Source: Hydractinia symbiolongicarpus (taxonomy: Eukaryota > Cnidaria > Hydrozoa > Anthoathecata > Hydractiniidae). From it: a DNA stretch of 64,000 nt. Under the pieces are notes generated by a model, which saw nothing but the letters and a program-made list of their open reading frames with translations, did no database searches and had not been told where the DNA came from. The stretch lies in contig NC_079875.1 in the NCBI RefSeq assembly GCF_029227915.1, positions 18,905,001 to 18,969,000 of the forward strand, given 5' to 3'. Shown here piece after piece: positions 19,721 to 32,203 of the stretch. A program made the translations under genes and the position numbers. Position 1 is the first letter of the stretch; each line of letters starts with the position of its first letter.

Positions 19721-22700
19721 CTTATAGGACTGTGCACGTAGTTAAGAGTGTTGTAAGGCAACGGCGCTAATGAAAATGACTTGGGACGTTGTAGCGCATT
19801 AAGACTGGAAGGACTAGTCGAATGGTAACCTGCGCAGACAGGTGAAACCACGTGATTTTGAAGGCCAGATACTCTTTTCTACTTTCCGACAATTAGATTT
19901 TCTGATCAGTCCTTCCCAATAGACCTTGTCGATCTAAACGCCCGTGTGAAGAAGTTGATAACGAATACACAACTATTTCGAATTCGTCTCGTAAACAGGA
20001 TAACTTCGAGTCTGCAAAAAACTCATTTTCAATTTTGCTTCGTTATGCAAACCAAAAAGAGAGAATGCAACATATATTTACACTACATAGATGCGCTCTG
20101 TTATAATTGCTTCTTCTATTTCCCATTTAAACTTAGGAAAACATAAGTTTCTTCTATAGACCTATGTGAGCTTAGCCAGTTTCGTGTATTGTTATCGAGT
20201 TTATTTTTAGTGAAAAAGAGTTACTTTTATGCACTTCTCGGCCACCGTAAAAACCAGTGGCTAATTTAAAAGACAATGAAATAAATTTCTCCTTATTGTG
20301 ATTGTCACAGGTCAATACATTCTCGTCCCCAGAGCTCTTTGAGATTAAAACCTCGAAAGTAGTTCTGGACCTGTCTGGTCACGTGATGACAAATACCCCA
20401 CTATATGTGGGGTATTTTTCTTGACTCCATTACCTGATGTTGTGCTTGTAAACTAGCCGTTTTGAATTTGACTTATCGTTTGTAGACACCTAATTGGATT
20501 CGTGATTTAGGACAACTTCAGAAAACGCATCTGCCAATACGGACCCTTTATTCTCTTTGGAATTAACTTAACAGAGCAACATTAAGGGTCCGTTACACGT
20601 AGCAAAGTTTGCAATAACAAATATCATACAAGTGCTTGTGCAAGTACTTCTACAAGCAGTTGTGCAAGTTTTATACTTGCACAAGTTTTGTCAATTTCAA
20701 ATTAAAAAAAAACAAATGTGAGTTTTTGTGCGCTTACTTTAAAAATGGTTTGCGAACAAGAAGACGTTTTAATTCTGGCGCTATCGCTGACAATAAAAGT
20801 GAAGACAAGTCAGTGCAAAAAAAGAAAGCAACGCAAACTTTCGTGGGTGCGACCATGGTTATTAGACAGACAAACAAAAGGGGCTTGCAATTTTAGTGAA
20901 TTAAGATTACAAGACGTTGAACTTTTCCGTTATTATCACTTTTCTCGGGTGTACATATTTTCTATATCAAGCAAATTCTTCGAAATCATTCTACCAAACA
21001 ATTGTTCTTGGGTTTCGTTTTTATTAGGACTCAGGTTTAGGTTTGAAGCTGCGGAAGACGTCTGACGAGGCTCATCCAATCACTCTATCGCTTTTAACAT
21101 AACTGGTCTGCAACAAATACATCTTGATCTTTTTTGACACTAGATTACTTTTTTCGTTTATGGTTGAGCGCCGGCGTAGAAATTTCATCATCGTCATTTG
21201 GATCTTGGTCGACATTAGTTTTAAATTCTGTGACGCGAAGAGGTAATGTAATCAGATCAGAAGCTATCCATCTCCCCATAAAGGCCATCGGGGAGTGAAA
21301 ACTTCATCTAACCTGCTCCACTTTTCTTTGAAGCTCGGACTCTAAAAGGAATTGAAAGACTTCTTGTCACTGTTCTTCAACCTCGAACCCAGGGCCTGTA
21401 GTAGCGTTTTTTTGATATGAAGATGAAACGTGTACGAGACCCCTGGTACAACAGACTTAATCGACCAATGAAATTGCGTGTACGGCTTTTTTAAATTTGT
21501 TGAAAAAATAATTAATGCAGAAGTTTTTTTGCAAGCACTGCAATTTTTTATCAACAACAACTATGGCGATGAGCATTACGAAGATTTTGGTTACTTGTTT
21601 ATGAAGAAAATATTTATATTCACGTTATTTTTGACTTCCTCGCATCGTTTGCAAATTTATCAAAGCTGTTCAAAATTTTTAAACATTACTTTTGTTTCCT
21701 CACCGATGGTGAAAAAGGCGACAACTCAAATGGAATAGTACTGTCCTGCGAACGAAAGTAACAGGTACTCTCACCTTTTATTGGGACACATTTTTGCTTT
21801 CATATGCTAAAAAGTAAAGAAAAACTTCGTACAGATGAGACTCTGTAGTGTGTATGCTGACTAACTGGCTAGATGCTGTTAGCTTAAAGTGCACAAACAC
21901 AACAATGACAACCAATTTTTCTTAAAATGCCACATGTGTTACGAGATATCTTTTAACAAACTTTGGGACAAAATACTAGCTAAAGTATTGAAAAATAGCT
22001 AGCTGTATAAAAGAAAATAAATATATACAGGGAAATCACAACTATATATAACATATTATTATTTTTAAAAAAAGCTCCTGACTGAAGGCGAAATGTTCTT
22101 GGTTAACTAATCCTAAAAATCATAGTTCTTCATAGCATTTCTTCATAAATTTAATCGGTGTTATTCATTTCTTGCTTCATATCACTGTGTTTGGTTGCAG
22201 TTGTAGTGTTAAAGCATTGACGACTTGGCGCAAGAATCTATTATTATAAGGTAGCTATATAGGTAAAGATATTGGATATCAAGTTCCACAAAACCAGTTT
22301 AAGATTTAAAAGCAGGATCAATTGATAATGCAATCTATAAAATAATTATTATCAGTGTTCCGTTAAACTTAAAAAACTCCAATTGTTAAATATTTTTGAA
22401 AGAGTTTTAATGTTTGTTTCTGATTGCTTTTTTCAAATAATTCTACCCAAGTACGAAAAATGGCATTTTTATAAGCAGTGGTTAACGATGAATATCTGGA
22501 GAATTTTCCTTGATGAATGGATGGGGCCGTATCCATGGAGACCATCCAATGAGAGACCTGGGACGACCAATTAGAAGCACCTCACTCACACGCTGTTATC
22601 ATCCTCATGTTCTTTTAAAAAATTCTGTAATCAACATATTTGTAATGCACTTTTAGTATAAATAAAACGTTGGTATATATTTTTCGAGTTCTGATATATT

Positions 22701-23443
22701 TGTCTAGTAATTTTCCTTTAGAGGAGTAAAATAAAGATTGTGAAAATCAGAACGAGAACAATATATGCCATATTGTACGAGAGTTCAGTGCGATAACTTA
22801 GTGTGACAAATCTCAGAAGATGTTTCCAAAATTAAACGAAATCCGAAATGAATAGTAAACTTCTTTTCGAAAAGTTTGTTGTAAATTTTAATCGAGTAAG
22901 AAGTAAAATACAAAAGAATAACAGTTGATTTAGTGTGACCGTTACCTAATAAATCAAGTTAGTGTAGGTTGTTTTTTACAAAATATGTATTTAAATTCGG
23001 TTACGACAAGTTGTAATTTCGGCTGTCTATATTAGATTCAAACAACTTGACAAAGTTCACTTTTTAATGTTTTATGGAGGACTTTGGTTATTATATTAAA
23101 TCCAAACTGGTTGCTGACGTCAGCTTGACTCTTGTTTTTTTTTTATATTACGGCACTTTGTGGGGCCTAACATATAGATTCCAGCATGTTAAAATTGTAA
23201 CTGGCAGATTCTAAACGTTCCTTAATATACCTGCTTATATATGGAAGTAGCGTTTTCCTCCTTCTCTGCGGAGTATGGTTGAGTTAATGCTTTTAGCCAA
23301 CTTTGAAAATATTTTGTCCACCTTTGAAAAATAGCTAAAAAATGCCATTGTGCCATTTTTTGTCACTGATTATAGGTCATGCTATACATACAGTTGTCGT
23401 GGTGGTCAATAAACCTTTTTTTGTTCTATTCCTTCAGGACCGG
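19721..23443. other. No gene recognised; short hairpins
   Basis: AT-rich, probably decayed non-coding DNA. Visible features: a perfect 11-bp hairpin with a 5-base loop at 20391-20417 (aaataccccac / gtggggtattt), a perfect 10-bp hairpin at 20660-20684 (ttgtgcaagt / acttgcacaa), and an inverted pair acggaccctt / aagggtccgt at about 20539-20594, which may be the ends of a tiny MITE. Short open frames there are not convincing. Confidence 0.5.
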
Positions 23444-25728
23444 CAGGCGCGGATCCAGGGTTTGTCAGATAAGTCGCGTGACTAAGTATAAATTTGACGA
23501 AAAATGTTAGCCAAGCGAATAATGTCGACAATCCAGGTGTTACAGACGGAGCGCGTTAAAAAATCACATGTAATTTATTTACGGCGCAAAGCCATGGTTC
23601 ACAGCCCTCTTCATTTCGCCTATGGCGATGTTGACGTCAAAGTTGTGACGTCGCAACCATATAGACTGAGAGGGTTGCAAATTATAGCTTACAGATTTTG
23701 ACTGATTCATTTTCACTAATCAGTCACTCAGTTAGTCAAAAATCAAATAGCTATGGCCCGCAACCCTCCCCATCTCACCTAAGGGGCATGTGACGTCAAA
23801 ATCGTGACGTAATTTTCACACTCTATGCGTAGTCCAACAATATGTGGCCCGCAGCCGGCGTAGGAAATTTAGGTTCCGTACTGCGTGGTTACTTATAACC
23901 TGTTAGGCTATAGTTTTAACTCCCATCCGTCAGGATTAGTCAAAGACTCACGCCTTTTGGCTTGGATTCTTTCCGTACTATCATAGCTACTGCGGAAATT
24001 TTGGCGCGGGTGCTTACTGATTTAAAGTGTGATAATGTTGAATCTGTTCGTAAAATCCAAAAAGAACTTTTTGAAAGTGTTTATTCTCGGACATTTTTGT
24101 TGTCTGGGGATATTTATCCCTTGGTTGGTAAAAGTCTTCATCGGAATTCAGGTATATATACATTCCATCTGAGGCGAGGTGTGAAGATAAAGGAATTATT
24201 GCTTTAAGGTGAGAAGTATGTTTTTTACTCTCCAACACACCTTGCATGTATTTAAGGGTTTTTAGTATATTCGCTACGAAAAGCTAGTTGTGGGAGAGCT
24301 TTTTACAACAGACTATCAAGAACAAATACAAAAAGATTTAGCTAATTAGCTATAGCTAGCCAGCTGGCTAATTGTTTTTGTAATATGAGCTTTGAACAGA
24401 ATTTTCAGAATTGTGGAGGAGTTCTTTCTCAATTAATATTTGTGTTGGTATTAGAAGCAAGAACTTGACATCTGGATAAGTAAGGTTGGTGAAGAAAATA
24501 AACAACTCTTCGAATGGCTATTAGGAAACAATGTTTGTTGAGTGAAAGGTCATGGTAAAATGTATTATACAGCTCAGCATCGTTGGTATTGGTAGGTGAT
24601 AATTCTCTTGTTGATATTTTGAGAACCTTGACATCCATAGAACTTTTCTTGCATCCTTCTTTTTATTCCAAGCATCCTTGTTTTCAATTGCTTTTAAAAA
24701 CCAAAAGGCAAATATTTTTATATCTGAAAAAAGTTTATTCAGATTTTCCCTTTCCCATATTGTTTGTGATATGACTTTTCTCCTGAGGAGGCAGTTAGAG
24801 CCGAAGCAATCAACATCTGTACCCCCAGACGTGGTCTCCTTTTCTATCAATACTTGCCTTGTCAACAGTAATAAAGAGAAAAATTAATACGTTTTACCCA
24901 CAGCTCGGCTTTTTACGGTTTCGAACTTTCTTTACACAGTGTATATTTCCATGCCCATCTATTTTACCTGATGGAGATCAGTTAAAAAATTTATTTTGTT
25001 ATGAAGGTATAGGTGTAGACTTCAAGCCTTGTTGCAGGTTGCAACCTTCTTAAGCGAAAGTCGCATTTTCCTATTTCAGCATGCAAAAAAGCAGAAAATT
25101 GCCCTTCTTAATTCTTCTAAAGTTCAAACGAAACTTGAGTTTAGCCCTATGAATAAACAAATATATCTAAATATATACATGGGTTGAGGTGTATGTGTCA
25201 TATCACGTGTATGTACAATTCATCTTCATTATCCTGATCTTTCCATATTCTTATTGTTTTTGTTATGATTGTGTTATATTTTGCTGTCCATGGCTGGTGT
25301 GATCACCTAGTCATGCTGATGAAGCCTGATATTGGCAGAAACAGCAAGAGTTTATAAATATTGAAATATATTCACAATTGTCTCACTTTATTGTAGTTAA
25401 TCCCTGTTAATTTTAGTGCTTTTATCTATCTTAAATAAGACGTGTAGGACGGAGAGTTGATTCTTATAAAAAATGTTCTTGGAGATTTTCTTATAGCTTA
25501 CCGCTTCTTTTCGTCAATTTTATTAATAACTTGATAAATCGGTAGACAATTTTCGGCGATTTTTGTACCCGCAAAGCTTAAATTAGTGAAAGATTCTGAC
25601 CCCACCTGGGAGGGGGGGCTTACAGCGCCCCCAGGAACCCCAGCTGCTAAATTCAAGACTTTGTCCAAATATTGCTGCGCAGCAGCAATATTTTGACTAA
25701 GTCTAAAAAAAGTCTGGATCCGCCCCTG
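23444..25728 (+). mobile_element. hAT-like non-autonomous element, left inverted arm
   Basis: Bounded by caggcgcggatccaggg on the left and the complement of caggggcggatccaga on the right, ends of a type common among hAT-superfamily elements. It encodes no transposase that I can see. The whole 2.29-kb sequence is repeated in inverted orientation at 26405-28695 with only scattered differences. Short frames (such as 23962-24207 and the 114-codon minus frame 24521-24865) are kept in both arms only because the arms are nearly identical. No clean 8-bp target duplication is found (flanks aggaccgg and gcatatgg). Confidence 0.7.
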
Positions 25729-26404
25729 GCATATGGAAAATCTTTAAATTTTTTTAAATGTTAGATAGCTAAGCTAGCTAGACCAAATGCAATTATTAAA
25801 GATCAAGTGAATTTTCTTGAAGATGTAGGAATGACTTGATACATTTTACAAGGTTTAATCTTTAAGAAGAATGCTGTACAGGTGTTGTTTGAGGATCTCT
25901 GTCTTAACAGTAAAATAGAAGTTGTGTTTTTATCATTTGTATTGGATGGTCATTATTGGGGCAATTTTGAGTTAAAGAGAAAGAAATTGAATGAAATTAG
26001 AAATTTATTAAAAAATGTCAAAGATTTTGTTACCTGTTTTCAGCATGCACCCTACATACTTCAACACACTCACCATAAACTTTATGTGTTGTAATATTTT
26101 CTTTTTCAAAAATTATTTCAAAACATAATATTGACATGAATTGCGATTATTTGGTAATGTGATTTGTAAAGAATTAAGTCAGTTAATCAAGTACCTTTAC
26201 TTCTTTCTGACTACCAGGAGAAGAGCTGAAATAGATAATCGTTATGTTTATCATCTACGTATATATTTACATCAACTTAATCATCGAATTTAATAAATAA
26301 GACATGCAGAAGCTATATTTACCTAGTTCTGGATAGAATTGATAATGGCGATCCAATACTCCCAGCTCTTCTTTTACCAAGACTTAAAGCATAGCCATAC
26401 CAGT
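25729..26404. other. Unique spacer between the inverted arms
   Basis: 676 bases of AT-rich sequence. A 70-codon frame (25882-26094) has no recognisable domain. This spacer would be the loop of a very large hairpin. Confidence 0.6.
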
Positions 26405-28695
26405 CAGGGGCGGATCCAGACTTTTTTTAGACTTAGTCAAAATATTGCTGCTGCGCAGCAATATTTGGACAAAGTCTTGAATTTAGCAGCTGGGGCTCCT
26501 GGGGGCGCTGTAAGCCCCCCCCCCCCTCCCAGGTGGGATCAGAATCTTTCACTAATTTAAGCTTTGCGGGTACAAAAATCGCCAAAAATTGTCTACCGAT
26601 TTATCTAGTTATTAATAAAATTGACGAAAAGAAGCGGTAAGCTATAAGAAAATCTCCAAGAACATTTTTTATAAGAATCAACTCTCCGTCCTGCACGTCT
26701 TATTTAAGATAGATAAAAGCACTAAAATTAACAGGGATTAACTACAATAAAGTGAGACAATTGTGAATATATTTCAATATTTATAAACTCTTGCTGTTTC
26801 TGCCAATATCGGGCTTCATCAGCATGACTAGGTAATCACACCAGCCATGGACAGCAAAATATAACACAATCATAACAAAAACAATAAGAATATGGAAAGA
26901 TCAGGATAATGAAGATGAAATGTACATACACGTGATATGATACATACACCTCAACCCATGTACTTATTTAGATATATTTGTTTATTCATAGGGCTAAACT
27001 CAAGTTTCGTTTGAACTTTAAGAAGAATTAAGAAGGGCAATTTTCTGCTTTTTTGCATGCTGAAATAGGAAAATGCGACTTTCGCTTAAGAAGGTTGCAA
27101 CCTGCAACAAGGCTTGAAGTCTACACCAATACCTTCATAACAAAATAAATTTTTAACTGATCTCCATCAGGTAAAATAGATGGGCGTGCCAATATACACT
27201 GTGTAAAGAGAGTTCGAAACAGTAAAAAGCCGAGCTGTGGGTAAAACGTATTAATTTTTCTCTTTATTACTGTTGACAAGGCAAGTATTGATAGAAAAGG
27301 AGACCACGTCTGGGGGTACAGATGTTAGTTGCTTCGGCTTTAACTGCCTCCTCAGGAGAAAAGTCATATCACAAACAATATGGGAAAGGGAAAATCTGAA
27401 TAAACTTTTTTCAGATATAAAAATATTTGCCTTTTGGTTTTTAAAAGCAATTGAAAACAAGGATGCTTGGAATAAAAAGAAGGATGCAAGAAAAGTTCTA
27501 TGGATGTCAAGGTTCTCAAAATATCAACAAGAGAATTATCACCTACCAATACCAACGATGCTGAGCTGTATAATACATTTTACCATGACCTTTCACTCAA
27601 CAAACTTTGTTTCCTAATAGCCATTCGAAGAGTTGTTTATTTTCTTCACCAACCTTACTTATCCAGATGTCAAGTTCTTGCTTCTAATACCAACACAAAT
27701 ATTAATTGAGAAGGAACTCCTCCACAATTCTGAAAATTCTGTTCAAAGCTCATATTACAAAAACAATTAGCCAGCTGGCTAGCTATAGCTAATTAGCTAA
27801 ATCTTTTTGTATTTGTTCTTGATAGTCTGTTGTAAAAAGCTCTCCCACAACTAGCTTTTCGTAGCGAATATACTAAAAACCCTTAAATACATGCAAGGTG
27901 TGTTGGAGAGTAAAAAACATACTTCTCACCTTAAAGCAATAATTCCTTTATCTTCACACCTCGCCTCAGATGGAATGTATATATACCTGAATTCCGATGA
28001 AGACTTTTACCAACCAAGGGATAAATATCCCCAGACAACAAAAATGTCCGAGAATAAACACTTTCAAAAAGTTCTTTTTGGATTTTACGAACAGATTCAA
28101 CATTATCACACTTTAAATCAGTAAGCACCCGCGCCAAAATTTCCGCAGTAGCTATGATAGTACGGAAAGAATCCAAGCCAAAGGCGTGAGTCTTTGACTA
28201 ATCCTGACGGATGGGAGTTAATAGGTTATAGCCTAACAGGTTATAAGTAACCACGCAGTACGGAACCTAAATTTCCTACGCCGGCTGCGGGCCACATATT
28301 GTTGGACTACGCATAGAGTGTGAAAATTACGTCACGATTTTGACGTCACATGCCCCTTAGGTGAGATGGGGAGGGTTGCGGGCCATAGCTATTTGATTTT
28401 TGACTAACTGAGTGACTGATTAGTGAAAATGAATCAGTCAAAATCTGTAAGCTATAATTTGCAACCCTCTCAGTCTATATGGTAGCGACGTCACAACTTT
28501 GACGTCAACATCGCCATAGGCGAAATGAAGAGGGCTGTGAACCATGGCTTTGCGCCGTAAATAAATTGCATGTGATTTTTTAACGCGCTCCGTCTGTAAC
28601 ACCTGGATTGTCGACATTATTCGCTTGGCTAACATTTTTCGTCAAATTTATACTTAGTCACGCGACTTATCTGACAAACCCTGGATCCGCGCCTG
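26405..28695 (-). mobile_element. hAT-like non-autonomous element, right inverted arm
   Basis: Inverted copy of 23444-25728 with the same end sequences. Flanks are ataccagt and tatgcttt, again no direct 8-bp duplication. Matching short frames occur on the opposite strand at 27273-27617, 27500-27709, 27891-28124, 27931-28176 and 28438-28635, nearly unchanged in sequence, which points to a recent duplication or to gene conversion between arms. Confidence 0.7.
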
Positions 28696-28993
28696 TATGC
28701 TTTAGTAGTAGTACTTTAGTTAGTACTTTAGTAATGACGTCCTTGTCCTTAAACTATTGACTCTAAACAAAATTGACTTGTTATGGTCAGAAAAACTACG
28801 GCCCTACGGCCCTCTGAAAATCTTTGAATTTTCTCCAACATTGCTAAAATGGTCCATGTCATCTGTTATTTTTGCAGCTGGTGTAAATTATTCTATAATA
28901 TTTATAAGTGCTGTAGTTTTTACTACATGTATGATACACCACAAAATCACTAGAAAGTCACTAAGGATTGTATCTATTCTGAAATTGTACGGT

Positions 28994-29241
28994 AGAGATA
29001 GAGAAATGTTCCTTTTAGCACAGTTGCGAACGCACATCGCGCACACCCATAGTCAACCACAACAAATCAAGACCATGCGGTATTGAGTCATGGAACTCAA
29101 GGGTAAGTCCCTAATATACCGTGCTTAGTCATGCATATCAAAATCATACAAAAATGAGAAAAAAGTTCTAGCACACCTAGTAGGGGAATTCCCTATATAA
29201 TGATCAATGTCATCAACAATCAACGCATGCGCAGTAAAGAG
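28994..29241. repeat. Left terminal inverted repeat, Polinton B
   Basis: It runs from agagatagagaaatgttcc to gcatgcgcagtaaagag and pairs with 43641-43886 with a few small differences. Confidence 0.9.
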
Positions 29242-29284
29242 CTGGACTAACGTCCACCCTTCAAGGTTGAATTGTGTACGCAGA

Positions 29285-29615
29285 GGCCTTGAGGGTAAAA
29301 ACACATAAAATCTGGTCCACGCATGGGGTCACCAGGTACAACACCGATGCAGTACCGGCGACGAGTCTTGATTTCGAAGAGTAACCCGACTGGGTTGCGA
29401 AGTATCGTCAAATCTGGAACAAAATAAAAGAGCTGATATCTGAGCAATTGACGACAGAGCCTGTGAAAAAGGACCGTTACGTGAACGCCAAGCTTAAATA
29501 CTACAAGACGCGGTCACGACCAAATTCCATGGTATGCCAGTACCCTATGATGAGCTCTGTCAAGTCAGTGCCATCCTAGATATTACTACCCTCAGGTACA
29601 TGTTGTGGAATGTCG
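29285..29615 (+). pseudogene. Remnant of conserved unknown Polinton gene, copy B
   Basis: Blocks LRVKTHKIWS, ATSLDFEE then a TAA, PDWVAKYRQIW, and TEPVKKDRYVNAKLKYYK match the copy A gene at 8180-8758. The first half of the gene is gone, the terminal repeat follows directly upstream, and the frame is lost again near 29515. Confidence 0.55.
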
Positions 29616-29664
29616 ATATAAAAACTTCAAAAAGAATTGCTGCTGAGTGAGGATTAAAAAAACA

Positions 29665-29699
29665 TATATTTTATAGGTCTTGTAGGCCTATAAAATATA
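29665..29699. terminator. Hairpin between convergent genes, copy B
   Basis: A stem of 15 bp with one mismatch (tatattttataggtc / ggcctataaaatata) and a 5-base loop, at the same relative place as the hairpin at 8138-8170 in copy A. Confidence 0.4.
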
Positions 29700-29730
29700 C
29701 CAAATTAAGGGCTGTAAACAGGTGGACGCT

Positions 29731-30365
29731 CTACGTATCGCATGCATGCTGCGCAGATCGAAGTTCTTTTAAAAAATCTTGCCTCCCTTCCTCACGACCT
29801 TTCGCTATAAGCTGAGCACGCTCCCGCTCATTGATGGTGTTAACGATCTGTTTAACACGTTGACGTATCTGTTCCTTTAATAGCATACACTTTTTATATT
29901 CTTGTATAATGAGGGTGAACTCATGGTCGCTGATGACTCCGTTCTCAATTGCTTTTGAAATAAGATCAATGATGGAATTCAGCTTTGTCTCCGCCAACAG
30001 CATTATAGTCTCATGTTTTTTGGATATTACGCCCAACCTCTTCCCGGCGTTTCTAAGACCGGCCTGACCGATTGACACGGCTATTGTCATACCGTCCATG
30101 GCAATACAGATCGGAATACCAAGGCCCGAGGCCAACGCCCCGGTCACAACGCCCGAGGTGATAATGCTAATACTCAGCAGTCCATGGTCGCAATACCTCA
30201 CTCAGGTGCCATGCATTTTAAAGTTCTTTGCAAGCTTGTTCCGCTCCCTGATCTCATCTCGCAGATACTTTTCAATATCCTCAATCTTTTTGAGTCTGTA
30301 GACCTGGCTTTCATCCGTCATATCTCGCTCGGTAATTTTGGATACAGGCTGGCTATATCGCTCAT
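29731..30365 (-). pseudogene. Hydrophobic protein of unknown function, copy B
   Basis: Counterpart of 7354-8000 in copy A. The start codon (30365) overlaps the end of the penton-like gene through GAATAAAGATG. Early on, the frame is broken near 30325 and again by a TGA near 30208; from 30201 to 29731 it is open, with two hydrophobic helices, KRLGVISKKHETIMLLAETKLN and GREEGRQDF. Confidence 0.55.
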
Positions 30366-30367
30366 CT

Positions 30368-31039
30368 TTATTCTATGAGAATACACATCGTGAGGCCGGT
30401 GAACGAAACGTTTTCCTCGTGATGATATTCGTCTGTCAACATAAATTCGAGACGATCCGTGGAACTTTTCAAAGAAAGGTATATTGGGGTATCAAAACTG
30501 CAGGTCAACATATCCCCCCAAGCATTCAATTCTTTGGCAGGATGCAGGGCCAGAATTTTCGACTTTTTGCCATCAAGTTGACAATCGTCTTCATCCAACT
30601 GTGGACAAACAAGGCGTAGTCGAACATAGACGTCGGTTTTATAGTATCCATCATAGTCACCCTTCATATAGTACTTTTTCGCGGGGTCATAGGGTAGGCC
30701 CAAGAGCTCTTGCAATGGTCTGTTAATAACCACTGTGTACCCGTCACTGACACGGAGCCTACAGAGTCCATTTCTCAGGACAAACAGTTTGATCTTGCCC
30801 TCTGCCTGGCTGTTGACAATAGTCGCTAGATCCTCTATCCTGTACAAACCGTTCATAATCTCGATCCGAGTCACCCTCTGATCAGGCCCCACTTTACGGA
30901 TTGTAAAGTCGTTATTGCTGTACAGGTTCAGCCACACGGGTCGAATACTTATCGATTTCAAGGCAATTCTTGTATCCTGTCCCAGGTAGTCCTCAAATAT
31001 CGTAGGCTTTTCTATATCGGTGATGTATAGTTGTTTCAT
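30368..31039 (-). CDS. Penton-like minor capsid protein, copy B
   Basis: An open frame of 223 residues, starting MKQLYITDIEKPTIFEDYL and ending in CILIE. It would sit at the capsid vertices if the penton assignment is right. That call rests on size, gene neighbourhood and resemblance to Polinton penton proteins, not on a visible catalytic motif. It is divergent from the gene at 31060, with 20 palindromic bases between them. Unlike the copy A version it has no frameshift. Confidence 0.55.
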   Translation of the reverse strand: MKQLYITDIEKPTIFEDYLGQDTRIALKSISIRPVWLNLYSNNDFTIRKVGPDQRVTRIEIMNGLYRIEDLATIVNSQAEGKIKLFVLRNGLCRLRVSDGYTVVINRPLQELLGLPYDPAKKYYMKGDYDGYYKTDVYVRLRLVCPQLDEDDCQLDGKKSKILALHPAKELNAWGDMLTCSFDTPIYLSLKSSTDRLEFMLTDEYHHEENVSFTGLTMCILIE

Positions 31040-31059
31040 CCTTTTCTTCTAAGAAAGGA
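31040..31059. promoter_or_regulatory. Palindromic divergent start region, copy B
   Basis: The 20 bases CCTTTTCTTCTAAGAAAGGA between two divergent start codons are nearly self-complementary, as at 6655-6686 in copy A. Confidence 0.45.
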
Positions 31060-32195
31060 ATGAACATGTATTCGTACAATCCGAGAGCTAGGTACAAGTC
31101 TAACAGGGGAGAATGGTCATTTGGTGTAACCAACTTGGAGCACCAGGACCTGTACGTGTCTACGGAAACACACATTTCTGTGCTATTCCCCGAGTTTACC
31201 AAGTATGCCATAAAAATTCCCACCAATTTGCTGAACGACCCCGTCAGAGTGGGTTGGACAGGGCAAGCGTTGGACTATTGCAATATACAGGTTAATTTTG
31301 ACACCCATTGCTCAAGCACTGCATTAGGCATCTCTGTCAAGCACATGACAGGTTCCGTACCCTTTGTAAACTCGATATTAAAATTCCATGTCTATTACCA
31401 CATGCGCCTCATTCTGGCAAGAATGAAGGCACCCATGCCATATGACAATGGGTTTTCTCAGTATAAAAATCCCTACTCCACATCAGGATATGCACAAGTG
31501 TGTTGTGAATACGGCGCAGATCCCAATAGTCTGTACAAATGCGAACTGTCATGTCCTCATTGACAAATGGTAGATGGTGGCCCCAGGTCGACGTTCATCA
31601 TCCCCACAAGTCAGGGCTTGACGTCGGAGGGTCTAACCAAGTTGAGTGAAAGTATCCGAGTTAACGTGGACTCGTTGTTGGGATCGCAAGCAGGGGCTAA
31701 GGAATCTTTAATCGGATCTGGTACTTACAACTACACAGCAAGGCAGATCCTATTGCAAAAATTTGAAGCCTTGGTACAACGTCAGGAGAACGTAGGACAT
31801 GACATTACAGAATTCCAGAAGATGTTGCAATATGCCCGAACTCCGGTGAATTTTGCCGTCATGCCCAATGTCTACATGCTGCCTTCTGATATGAACTTGC
31901 GTATAGGCAAAATTGTAGGGTATAACAACAACATCCTCATAGCACCTGCCAATGTATATGTGAGGGTACAGGTTGATGTGAATAACAAGCCTATTGTCAA
32001 GCATACAGAGAGGGCTATCAAACAACCCCCCCCCAGCATGCCATACCACCCACGCCTCCTGATCATACTATACCTGCTAGGTCTACTATATCGCCTGAAC
32101 AACCAACACAAAACCAGCACGAGGATACCAAGACCGCATTGATCACGACAGGGGTAGGCCTCATCATTGCATATATATGGCTTAAAAATAGCTAA
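31060..32195 (+). pseudogene. Pro-rich membrane-anchored protein, copy B
   Basis: The N-terminal half starts MNMYSYNPRARYKSNRGEW; after a stop at 31561-31563 the C-terminal half continues (SQGLTSEGLTKLSESIRV, LLGSQAGAKESLIG, MLPSDMNLRIGKIVGYNNN). A frameshift in the Pro-rich part (near 32035-32100) precedes the terminal hydrophobic helix (ALITTGVGLIIAYIWLKN) ending at 32195. The Pro/His repeats are shorter than in copy A. It is convergent with the coiled-coil gene, 8 bases apart. Confidence 0.55.
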
Positions 32196-32203
32196 TATTA
32201 GAC

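Noticed and set aside
24521-24865. 114-codon frame kept in both arms of the inverted duplication
   Set aside because: Conservation is explained by near identity of the whole arms; no recognisable domain.
25882-26094. 70-codon frame in the spacer of the inverted duplication
   Set aside because: No domain, no splice or start context, AT-rich; likely chance.
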